Shown in pieces: positions 55,360-63,113 of a DNA stretch of 64,000 nt. Origin of the DNA: Mycolicibacterium rufum (lineage in GTDB: Bacteria; Actinomycetota; Actinomycetes; Mycobacteriales; Mycobacteriaceae). A program made the translations under genes and the position numbers. The stretch spans positions 2,480,001-2,544,000 of the forward strand of contig NZ_CP092427.2 of the NCBI RefSeq assembly GCF_022374875.2. The letters run 5' to 3'. The notes below the pieces were generated by a model. The model was not told the origin of the DNA and did no database searches. It worked only from the letters and a program-made list of their open reading frames with translations. The first letter of the stretch is position 1. Each line of letters starts with the position of its first letter.

Positions 55360-57156
55360 ATGACCGAACCACTGGGGTTGTCGATCGGGATGACGAACCT
55401 GGTGGCCGCGCGCGTCGGCCGCCCGCCGGTGACGCGGCGGTCGATCCTCACCGTGTACCCCGATCGCGCTCCCGAGGTGGGGGTACCCACCGACGCGACG
55501 CCCCCCGGCCTGGTGCTCAGCGGGTTCGTCGACCGGGTGGGCGATCCTGTGCCGCTGGTGGCGGCCGACGGTTCGGCACACCGCGGCGAGGTCGTGCTGG
55601 CCGAGGCCCTGGCCGCGATGGCGCGGTCGGTGGACGGCGGCTCCCCGGTCGCGATCGCCGTGCCGTCGCACTGGGGGCCCGGAACCATCGGGGCGCTGCG
55701 CGGGGCGTTGCGGTCGCGGCCGATCCTGGCGCCCGACGGCGTGCCCGCCGCACTCATCCCCGATGCGTCGGCGGCCCTGGCCGCCCTGCAGGCAGCGCCC
55801 GGACTTCCCGATCAGGGCGTGGTCGTGCTCGTCGACCTGGGCGGCAGCGGCACCAGCGTCACGCTCGCCGACGCAGGCGCGAACCTCGACCTCGTGGGCC
55901 AGACGGTGCGCTATCCGGATTTCTCCGGCGACGCCGTCGACCAGGCCCTGCTCGACCATGTGCTCACCGGCATCGCGGAGGCCAACGAGCCTGATCCGGC
56001 GGGTACCGCGGCGGTCGGGTCGCTGGCGCGGCTGCGTGACGAATGCCGCCGGGCCAAGGAACGCCTCTCCGAACAGACCGCCACCGTGGTGCCCGCCGAA
56101 CTGCCCGGCTTCCGCTCGGACATCCGGGTGACCCGACCCGAACTCGAGCAGTTGCTCTCCGCTCCGCTCGGCGGTTTGCTCGCCGCCATCGACGACACGC
56201 TGCAGCGGGCCAACGTCTCGGTCACCGATGTCGCGGCGGTGGCCACCGTCGGTGGCGGAGCAGCCATTCCCGTTGTGACGCAACGTCTTTCGGAGCGCCT
56301 GCGGGCTCCGGTGATCACCACGCCGGAACCGGCGCTCAACGTCGCCGCGGGCGCGGCGCTGGTGGCCAACCAGAGTCTGGACGCGCAGGCGGCAACGGGC
56401 CTCGCACCTGCCGCCGGGGAACCGACCGCGATGGCACCCGCCGCGTGGGCCGCCGGGGCGGCGGGCCTGGCCGCGAGCCAGGCCGCCGATGACGGCGCCG
56501 CGTCGGCCACCTTCCGGGCGCTGGCCTGGTCGCAGGACGACGACATGGGCGCGGACCCGGTGCCCTACACCGGCGAGGACTACGTCGCGTCGCCCGATCC
56601 GGCCCGCCCGCCGGTCGCCTTCGCGCCCGAGGACGAGCGCTTCGACGAACCACCGCCGCTGCCCTGGTACAAACGTCCGCCGGTGCTGTTCGGCATCGCC
56701 GCAGCCGCGGCGCTGCTGGCGGCCGGCGGTCTCGCCGTGACGTTGACCAGCGGCGAGGGTGATCAGACACCGGTCACCGAGACCGCGACACCGCCGTCGG
56801 CCGAGCCGCCGCCGGCCGAGCTGCCCCCGCCGGTCACCACGGTGACGATCGGGCCCGACGGGGTCGCGACGACGACCGTCAGTCAGCCGCCACCGCCGCC
56901 GCCGCCGGAGACGACCACCGGCACGTCGAAGTCGACCACCACGACCGCGCCGACGACCACCACGACCACCACGACGACGACGACGACCGCGCCGACCACT
57001 ACGACGACGACACGGACCACCACCACGCGTCCGACGACGACGACAGCACCGCCGACCACGACGGTCGCGCCGCCGACCACCACGGTGGCACCGCCGCCCA
57101 CCACGGTCGCTCCGCCCGTGACGACCACGGTGGTCGTCCCGGGCGACGGCGCCTGA
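55360..57156 (+). CDS. Membrane-anchored Hsp70-like (actin-fold) protein with poly-Thr tail
   Basis: 598 residues from ATG 55360 (GAGGAGGAG upstream); an extension back to 55171 lacks support. ATPase part 1-340: LGLSIGMTNLV (Asp of DnaK IDLGTTNS replaced by Ser), VLVDLGGSGTSVTLAD (Asp kept), VATVGGGAAIPVVTQRL. Then a linker, PPPLPWYKRPP, one helix (VLFGIAAAAALLAAGGLAVTL, about 441-462) and a 135-residue tail of Thr, Pro and Val. No peptide-binding domain. Paralogue of the protein at 48061-49836. It is co-transcribed with the LuxR-type regulator eight bases downstream. Confidence 0.82.
   Translation: MTEPLGLSIGMTNLVAARVGRPPVTRRSILTVYPDRAPEVGVPTDATPPGLVLSGFVDRVGDPVPLVAADGSAHRGEVVLAEALAAMARSVDGGSPVAIAVPSHWGPGTIGALRGALRSRPILAPDGVPAALIPDASAALAALQAAPGLPDQGVVVLVDLGGSGTSVTLADAGANLDLVGQTVRYPDFSGDAVDQALLDHVLTGIAEANEPDPAGTAAVGSLARLRDECRRAKERLSEQTATVVPAELPGFRSDIRVTRPELEQLLSAPLGGLLAAIDDTLQRANVSVTDVAAVATVGGGAAIPVVTQRLSERLRAPVITTPEPALNVAAGAALVANQSLDAQAATGLAPAAGEPTAMAPAAWAAGAAGLAASQAADDGAASATFRALAWSQDDDMGADPVPYTGEDYVASPDPARPPVAFAPEDERFDEPPPLPWYKRPPVLFGIAAAAALLAAGGLAVTLTSGEGDQTPVTETATPPSAEPPPAELPPPVTTVTIGPDGVATTTVSQPPPPPPPETTTGTSKSTTTTAPTTTTTTTTTTTTAPTTTTTTRTTTTRPTTTTAPPTTTVAPPTTTVAPPPTTVAPPVTTTVVVPGDGA
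56930..57135 (+). repeat. Low-complexity ACC/ACG tract coding for poly-Thr
   Basis: Runs of ACC, ACG and ACT, with GCG/CCG breaks, code for the Thr-rich tail; they are similar in kind to the tract at 43860-44015. Confidence 0.7.
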
Positions 57157-57164
57157 CGGCGGCG

Positions 57165-59690
57165 ATGACCAGTCCGGCGTCGCACCGGCCGACGGATCTG
57201 CCGCCGGCTGCGCGGGACGCGGTGGCTGCGGTCGACGCTGATCCCCGCGCGCCGGTGAAGTTGCTGGTCTCCGGCGGCATCGGGACGGGCAAGTCCACGG
57301 TGCTGGCGGCCGTGCGGGCGTCGCTGCGCACGGTCGACCGCCCGGTGCTGTCCCGGCCGCCGCGCCCGGGCGATGCCGACGGAGCCGCGGTGATCGTCGA
57401 CGACGCCGACCTGCTCGCCGACCCTGCGCTCGCGCAGCTCACCGACCTGGTCGCCGACCCCGCGGCGACGGTCGTCATCTCGACACCGCCGCTGGCCCAC
57501 CGCGCTCCCCTGCGTGACCTGGTCGTCGCACTGCACCGGGAGAACCCGGCCGTGACCCTGGGTCCGCTGCCGCCGGTGGAGGTCGGCAGGTTCGCCGCGG
57601 CCACCCTCGGCGAGGCGCCGCCGCCGGATCTGGTGCGGTCGCTCATCGCGACGACGGCCGGACTGCCGTTCCTGCTGCGTCCGACGCTGTCGGCGGTCGG
57701 CGACGGTACTCAGGGGTTGCGTCAGGCGGCCCGTGTCGCGCTGATCGAACGGCTCCGCCGCCTCGACGAACCGCTGCTCGATACGCTGCTGATCACCTCG
57801 CTGACCTCCGGCCTTGGCCCTGACGACGTCGCTGCCGCCCTGCGGATGAGCCCGACGGACGCGCTCGCCGCGGTGGACCGGGCCCGGGCATGCGGCCTCC
57901 TCGAGCCGTCGCATCCGGCGAGCTTCCTGCGCGACGTGCACGACGCCATCGCGGACAGCGTCGGGGCGTCGCGGCACCACGATCTCGAGGTGTCGCTGCT
58001 GACCGCGCAGCTCGACTCCTCGACGTTGACCGCCGACCTGGCATTGCGGCTGGCCGAGCACGGGCTGCGCGACGAGCGGTTGGCCGAAGCGCTGACCGAT
58101 CTGGCCGGGCGCACCACGGCGCATCCGGCGCGGGCCGCGCGGCTGTACCGGGCGGCTGCCGACGCCGGGAATTCCACGCCGAGCCCGCGACTGGCCGACG
58201 CGCTAGCCCTGACGGGTGACTGCGCGACGGCGGCACGGCTGGCCGACGGCATGCTCACCGCGCCCGACCAGGATCAGCGGGCCGCCGCGGTGCGCATCGC
58301 GGCGAGCATCGCGCTGCACGACGGCAGCGCCACCCAGGCCCGCGACCTGTTCGCTTGGCTCGGCCCGGCGCCCGACGCGGTGGTCGGCGCGGCCGCCACC
58401 GTCGCCTTCCTGGCCGCGGGTGACGCCGCCGCCGCGCGGGCTGAGGGCCAGACCGCCGACGCGGGCCCGCCGACGTCGACGGCGCGGGCGGCGCGAGCGA
58501 TCACCGAGGGCCTGTTGATGACGCTCGACAAGCCGTATCCCGTGGCGCTAACCCGGTTGAGTCAGGCGATCGGCGCCGAACAGGACCGCTCGATCGTCGC
58601 GCCCGACACCCCGGCCGCGCTGGTCACCCTTGCGGCGCTGCACGGCGGCGACCCGGTGCGGGCGCGGTCGGTGATCGGGCGCGCGGTTCGCGACGGGTCC
58701 CCATCGGGCGCAGCCGATGCGATCTTCGTCACGCACCGGCACCGGCTGCTGCTCGGCTGGGCGCTGATGCAGGACGGTCACCTGGCCGCCGCCGGCGCGG
58801 CCGTTGCCGCCGTGAGCGGCCGGCCGCTGCACCGGCGCGACGCACTGTGGGCCGCGGCGCTGCAGACCGCCATCGCCCGGCGCGGCGGCGACACCGGCGC
58901 GATGCAGCAGCACTGGTACTCGGCGATGGAGGTGCTGGCCGAGTGCTCGACCGAGGTGTTCGCTCTGCTGCCGCTCGGCGAACTGTGGGTGGCGGCGGCG
59001 CGGATGCGTCAGGTCGACCGGCTGGCCCACACCCTCGAGGAGGCGTTCGGACTGCTGCGCGGACTCGGCGATCCGGCGCTGTGGTCGGTGCCGCTGCACT
59101 GGGCCGGCGTGCACGCGGGCATCCTGGCCAACTCCCCCGACGACGTCGCCCCGCACGGCCAAACGCTGACGGCCGCCGCCGCGCACAGCCCGTTCGCGAA
59201 AGTCCTGGCCACGGCTGGTCGCACCTGGCTGCGGGTCCTCGCCGGTCACGTCGACGTCGACGAGGTGGCCACCGCGGCGCGCGCACTCGCCCGGTTCGGC
59301 CACACCTCGGACGCCACCCGCCTGGCGGGCCAGGCGGCGCTGCAGACCACCGATGCCCGGATTTCGCAGGCCATGCTGCAGCTTGCCCGCGATCTCAAGC
59401 AGGCCGTCGCCGCGCCGGACCTGCCCGAGGAACCGGCCACCGCCGACCGTCCCTCCGCGCCGGTCTCGCGGCCCGGCCAGGCGCGGCCCGCGACCCAGCT
59501 GTCCGAGCGCGAACGGGAGGTCGCCGAACTCCTGCTGCAGGGCCTGCCGTACCGCGACATCGGGGCCCAGCTGTTCATCTCCGCCAAGACCGTCGAGCAC
59601 CACGTCGCCCGCATCCGGCGCCGTCTGGGTGCCGAGTCGCGCTCGGAGATGCTGTCGATGCTCAGGGTGATGCTCGCCCCCGCCCACTGA
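57165..59690 (+). CDS. Large LuxR-family regulator with N-terminal P-loop (Rv0339c-like, MalT-type)
   Basis: 841 residues. Walker A GGIGTGKST (37-45), Walker B-like VIVDDADLL, then a long helical, repeat-like middle region (about 200-740), and a C-terminal LuxR HTH: LSEREREVAELLLQGLPYRDIGAQL then SAKTVEHHVARIRRRLGA. The layout is that of STAND regulators such as MalT, which bind ATP and a small inducer. In M. tuberculosis the homologue Rv0339c lies beside iniB, and literature I recall links it (IniR) to iniBAC activation. The gene is eight bases behind the Hsp70-like gene, so it is part of the island. Confidence 0.85.
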   Translation: MTSPASHRPTDLPPAARDAVAAVDADPRAPVKLLVSGGIGTGKSTVLAAVRASLRTVDRPVLSRPPRPGDADGAAVIVDDADLLADPALAQLTDLVADPAATVVISTPPLAHRAPLRDLVVALHRENPAVTLGPLPPVEVGRFAAATLGEAPPPDLVRSLIATTAGLPFLLRPTLSAVGDGTQGLRQAARVALIERLRRLDEPLLDTLLITSLTSGLGPDDVAAALRMSPTDALAAVDRARACGLLEPSHPASFLRDVHDAIADSVGASRHHDLEVSLLTAQLDSSTLTADLALRLAEHGLRDERLAEALTDLAGRTTAHPARAARLYRAAADAGNSTPSPRLADALALTGDCATAARLADGMLTAPDQDQRAAAVRIAASIALHDGSATQARDLFAWLGPAPDAVVGAAATVAFLAAGDAAAARAEGQTADAGPPTSTARAARAITEGLLMTLDKPYPVALTRLSQAIGAEQDRSIVAPDTPAALVTLAALHGGDPVRARSVIGRAVRDGSPSGAADAIFVTHRHRLLLGWALMQDGHLAAAGAAVAAVSGRPLHRRDALWAAALQTAIARRGGDTGAMQQHWYSAMEVLAECSTEVFALLPLGELWVAAARMRQVDRLAHTLEEAFGLLRGLGDPALWSVPLHWAGVHAGILANSPDDVAPHGQTLTAAAAHSPFAKVLATAGRTWLRVLAGHVDVDEVATAARALARFGHTSDATRLAGQAALQTTDARISQAMLQLARDLKQAVAAPDLPEEPATADRPSAPVSRPGQARPATQLSEREREVAELLLQGLPYRDIGAQLFISAKTVEHHVARIRRRLGAESRSEMLSMLRVMLAPAH

Positions 59691-59768
59691 CCGCCGCAGT
59701 CAGGTTAGGACAGCCTGTGTAGCGGCGTATCCGCGCAGGGTGTCACTATGAGCTCACAGCGAGCTAAA

Positions 59769-59809
59769 GTTACTTGTCAGTAACATGGCCTGAGTTACCC
59801 GCTGGTAAC
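59769..59809. promoter_or_regulatory. Twin palindromes upstream of etfD
   Basis: GTTACTTGTCAGTAAC (59769-59784) and GTTACCCGCTGGTAAC (59794-59809) are perfect palindromes in their six outer bases on each side, centred 25 bases apart. They fit a TetR-type dimer site GTTAC-N6-GTAAC. A fatty-acid-responsive regulator is plausible given the gene behind it, but its identity is unknown. Confidence 0.6.
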
Positions 59810-59827
59810 CAGAACCGGAGGATGCGC

Positions 59828-62800
59828 GTGGATACCCAGATGCTCATCAGAATGATCGTCGGGGCGCTGATGATCGTGGTCGTCGGCCTTCTCGCCGCCA
59901 AGCGCGTGGCGTGGCTGACGAGGCTGATCCGGTCGGGCCAGCCCATGAGTGAGGCCAACAACCGCAAAGACCACCTGCAGAAGCGCATCACCACCCAGTT
60001 CGAAGAGGTGTTCGGCCAGACCCGACTGCTGCGGTGGTCGGTCCCCGGTATCGCGCACTTCTTCACCATGTGGGGTTTCTTCGTCCTGGCCACCGTGTAT
60101 CTGGAGGCCTTCGGTCTGCTCGTCGTGCACGACTTCCACATCCCGATCGTCGGCCGCTGGGACGCGCTGGGCTTCCTGCAGGACTTCTTCGCCGTCGCCG
60201 TGCTGGCCGGCATCATCACGTTCTCGATCATCCGCATCGTGCGCGAGCCCAAGAAGCACGGCCGCGACTCCCGGTTCTACGGCTCGCACACCGGCGGCGC
60301 CTGGCTGATCCTGTTCATGATCTTCAACGTCATCTGGACCTACGCGCTGGTCCGCGGTGCCGCGGTGGTCACCGGCAACCTGCCCTACGGCAACGGCGCC
60401 TTCTTCTCTCAGCTGATGGGCGCGATCCTGCGGCCGTTGGGGGTGCCCGCCAACGAGTGGATCGAGACACTGGCGCTGCTCGGCCACATCGCGATCATGC
60501 TGGTGTTCCTGCTGATCGTGCTGCACTCCAAGCACCTGCACATCGGCCTGGCGCCCATCAACGTCACGTTCAAGCGGATGCCCAACGGGCTCGGCCCGCT
60601 GCTTCCCGTCGAGTCCAAGGGCGAGATCGTCGATTTCGAGGATCCCGCCGAGGACGCCGTGCTGGGCCGCGGAAAGATCGAGGACTTCACCTGGAAGGGC
60701 TACCTCGACATGACCACCTGCACCGAGTGCGGGCGTTGTCAGTCGCAGTGCCCGGCGTGGAACACCGGGAAGCCGCTGTCTCCGAAGCTCGTGATCATGA
60801 ACCTGCGCGACCACATGTTCGCCAAGGCGCCGTACTTCCTCGATGGCAAGGAATCCCCGCTGCAGAACACGCCCGAAGGCGGTCTCGGTGAGGAGCTGCG
60901 CGGCGAGAAGGAGAGCGAGAAGCACTCCCACGAGCATGTGCCGGAGTCGGGCTTCGAACGCATTCCTGCCGACTCGCCGCTGCAGGCGACCCGACCGCTG
61001 GTCGGCACGTTGGAAGAGGGCGGCGTCATCGACCCCGACGTGCTGTGGTCCTGCACGACGTGCGGTGCCTGCGTCGAGCAGTGCCCGGTCGACATCGAGC
61101 ACATCGACCACATCGTCGACATGCGCCGCTACCAGGTGATGATGGAGTCCGAGTTCCCCGGGGAGCTCGGCGTGCTCTACAAGAACCTGGAGAACAAGGG
61201 CAACCCGTGGGGCCAGAACGCCAAGGACCGCACGAACTGGATCGACGAGGTCGACTTCGACGTCCCGGTGTACGGCAAGGACGTCGAGTCGTTCGCGGGC
61301 TACGAGTACCTGTTCTGGGTCGGCTGCGCCGGCGCGTTCGAGGACCGCGCGAAGAAGACCACCAAGGCCGTGGCCGAACTGCTGGCCACCGCGGGCGTGA
61401 AGTTCCTGGTGCTCGGCGAGGGCGAGACCTGCAACGGCGACTCCGCGCGCCGGTCGGGCAACGAGTTCCTCTTCCAGCAGCTCGCCGCACAGAACGTCGA
61501 GACGCTGAACGACCTGTTCGAAGGCGTCGAGCGGGTCGACCGCAAGGTCGTGGTGACCTGCCCGCACTGCTTCAACACCCTCGGCCGGGAGTACCCGCAG
61601 GTCGGCGGCAACTACACGGTGCTCCACCACACCCAGCTGCTGAACCGGCTGGTCCGGGACAAGAAGCTGGTGCCGGTCAAGCAGGCCGATGGCGGTATGG
61701 ACATCACCTACCACGACCCCTGCTACCTGGGCCGGCACAACAAGGAGTACTCGGCGCCGCGTGAGCTGATCGGTGCGTCCGGGGCGAAGCTGACCGAGAT
61801 GCCGCGCCACGCCGACCGCGGCCTGTGCTGCGGTGCCGGTGGCGCCCGGATGTGGATGGAAGAGCACATCGGCAAGCGCGTCAACGTCGAGCGCTCCGAG
61901 GAGGCCGTGGACACGGGTGCCTCGGCGATCGCGACGGGCTGCCCGTTCTGCCGCGTGATGATGACCGACGGCGTGGACGACGTCACGTCCACCCGCAGCC
62001 TGGAGAAGGCGCCCGAGGTGCTCGACGTCGCGCAGCTGCTGCTGGGCTCGCTCGACAAGACCGGCGTCACGCTGCCCGAGAAGGGCACCGCGGCCAAGGA
62101 GGCCGAGGAGCGCGCCGCGCAGGTCGGGGCCGCGTCGCCCGCCGAGGTCGTCGAAGAGGTTGCCGAGGTTGCTGACGCCGGCGAGGCGCCGGCCGAGGCG
62201 AGCGCGAGCACCGCGACGGACTCCAAGCCGGTCACCGGCCTGGGCCTGGCCGGCGGGGCCAAGCGGCCGGGGGCCAAGAAGACGGCAGCACCCGCCGAGG
62301 ACAAGCCCGCGGCCGTCGAGGCCAAGGGGCTCGGCATCGCAGGCGGGGCCAAGCGCCCCGGCGCGAAGAAGGCCGCGGCGGCCCCGGCCGCCGAGAGCGC
62401 ACCCGCCGCCGAGGCACCCGCGAAAGCCGAACCCGAGGTCAAGGGCCTGGGCATCGCCGGTGGAGCCAAGCGGCCCGGCGCCAAGAAGGCGGCCGCGGCG
62501 GCCCCGGGCGCCGAGAGCGCACCCGCCGCCGAGGCGCCCGCGAAGGCCGAACCGGAGGTCAAGGGGCTGGGTCTCGCCGCGGGGGCACGCCGTCCCGGCG
62601 CCAAGAAGGCGCCGGCGTCGCCCAACGAGGGCGCGCCGACCGTCGTCCAGCCGGCCAATGTCGATCCCGACCAGGCGCAGGCGGGTACCGAGGCCCCGGA
62701 CACCGCCGACTCGGACCGCGGACTGGATGCCAAGCCCGAACCCGAGGTGAAGGGTCTGGGCATCGCACCGGGCGCGCGTCGCCCCGGCGCCAAGAAGGCG

Positions 62801-63007
62801 CCGGCGTCGGCACCCGCACCCGCACCCGCAGCAGAACCGGCACCTGAGGCCGAGGCCGCCGCCGAGGAGTCGCCCTCACCTGAGCCCGAGCCTGAGCCCG
62901 CCGCCCCGGCGACCAACGGCAACGGCGAGGCGCGCGTGGTCGGCGACGAGCCGCCCGTGAAGGGCCTCGGCATCGCCAAGGGCGCCCGCCGCCCCGGCCG
63001 CCGGTAA
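59828..63007 (+). CDS. etfD: EtfD: membrane Fe-S oxidoreductase for beta-oxidation electrons
   Basis: 1059 residues from GTG 59828, six bases after GGAGG (ATG 59822 would touch it). N-terminal helices (about five, 1-240) hold His pairs for haem b or quinone. Two 4Fe-4S clusters follow: CTECGRCQSQCP and CTTCGACVEQCPVD. Then HdrD-like CCG domains (CPHCFNTLG, CCGAGGARMW, GCPFCRVM). The last 270 residues are disordered, with six copies of a KGLGIAxGAKRPG motif. The M. tuberculosis homologue Rv0338c is EtfD, which passes electrons from EtfBA (acyl-CoA dehydrogenases) to menaquinone (recalled). Confidence 0.93.
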   Translation: MDTQMLIRMIVGALMIVVVGLLAAKRVAWLTRLIRSGQPMSEANNRKDHLQKRITTQFEEVFGQTRLLRWSVPGIAHFFTMWGFFVLATVYLEAFGLLVVHDFHIPIVGRWDALGFLQDFFAVAVLAGIITFSIIRIVREPKKHGRDSRFYGSHTGGAWLILFMIFNVIWTYALVRGAAVVTGNLPYGNGAFFSQLMGAILRPLGVPANEWIETLALLGHIAIMLVFLLIVLHSKHLHIGLAPINVTFKRMPNGLGPLLPVESKGEIVDFEDPAEDAVLGRGKIEDFTWKGYLDMTTCTECGRCQSQCPAWNTGKPLSPKLVIMNLRDHMFAKAPYFLDGKESPLQNTPEGGLGEELRGEKESEKHSHEHVPESGFERIPADSPLQATRPLVGTLEEGGVIDPDVLWSCTTCGACVEQCPVDIEHIDHIVDMRRYQVMMESEFPGELGVLYKNLENKGNPWGQNAKDRTNWIDEVDFDVPVYGKDVESFAGYEYLFWVGCAGAFEDRAKKTTKAVAELLATAGVKFLVLGEGETCNGDSARRSGNEFLFQQLAAQNVETLNDLFEGVERVDRKVVVTCPHCFNTLGREYPQVGGNYTVLHHTQLLNRLVRDKKLVPVKQADGGMDITYHDPCYLGRHNKEYSAPRELIGASGAKLTEMPRHADRGLCCGAGGARMWMEEHIGKRVNVERSEEAVDTGASAIATGCPFCRVMMTDGVDDVTSTRSLEKAPEVLDVAQLLLGSLDKTGVTLPEKGTAAKEAEERAAQVGAASPAEVVEEVAEVADAGEAPAEASASTATDSKPVTGLGLAGGAKRPGAKKTAAPAEDKPAAVEAKGLGIAGGAKRPGAKKAAAAPAAESAPAAEAPAKAEPEVKGLGIAGGAKRPGAKKAAAAAPGAESAPAAEAPAKAEPEVKGLGLAAGARRPGAKKAPASPNEGAPTVVQPANVDPDQAQAGTEAPDTADSDRGLDAKPEPEVKGLGIAPGARRPGAKKAPASAPAPAPAAEPAPEAEAAAEESPSPEPEPEPAAPATNGNGEARVVGDEPPVKGLGIAKGARRPGRR
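62230..63005 (+). repeat. Six imperfect repeats in the etfD C-terminal tail
   Basis: The unit is (V/A)(K/T)GLG(I/L)AxGA(K/R)RPG with AKK after the first five copies and RR at the very end. Copies are spaced 30 to 70 residues apart by Ala/Pro/Glu linkers. Two neighbouring units (about 62400-62560) are almost identical at DNA level too, indicating recent duplication. Confidence 0.88.
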
Positions 63008-63018
63008 CCGATCTCCTC

Positions 63019-63073
63019 GAGAGTGCATCCAGGGTCGTGATCAGCACCGATCAACGACCCTGGGTGCACTCTC
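63019..63073. terminator. Long hairpin after etfD
   Basis: Arms of 20 bases (63019-63038 and 63054-63073) pair with one mismatch around a 15-base loop, 12 bases past the etfD stop. No U-tract. It is the same style of long, tract-less hairpin as at 22878-22925. Confidence 0.75.
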
Positions 63074-63113
63074 GATTCATATTTCGGTGGACGACGATGC
63101 GACACTTGTCGAC

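Noticed and set aside
56930..57135. Repeats as a CRISPR array
   Set aside because: They are trinucleotide runs inside a coding frame for Thr; there are no constant repeats with unique spacers and no cas genes.
48061..59690. The island as an anti-phage defence locus, since bacterial dynamins and STAND proteins both occur in defence
   Set aside because: No nuclease, protease or other toxic effector is present, the iniBAC part is syntenic with the M. tuberculosis cell-wall stress locus, and there are no mobility genes. Cell-envelope stress is the simpler reading.
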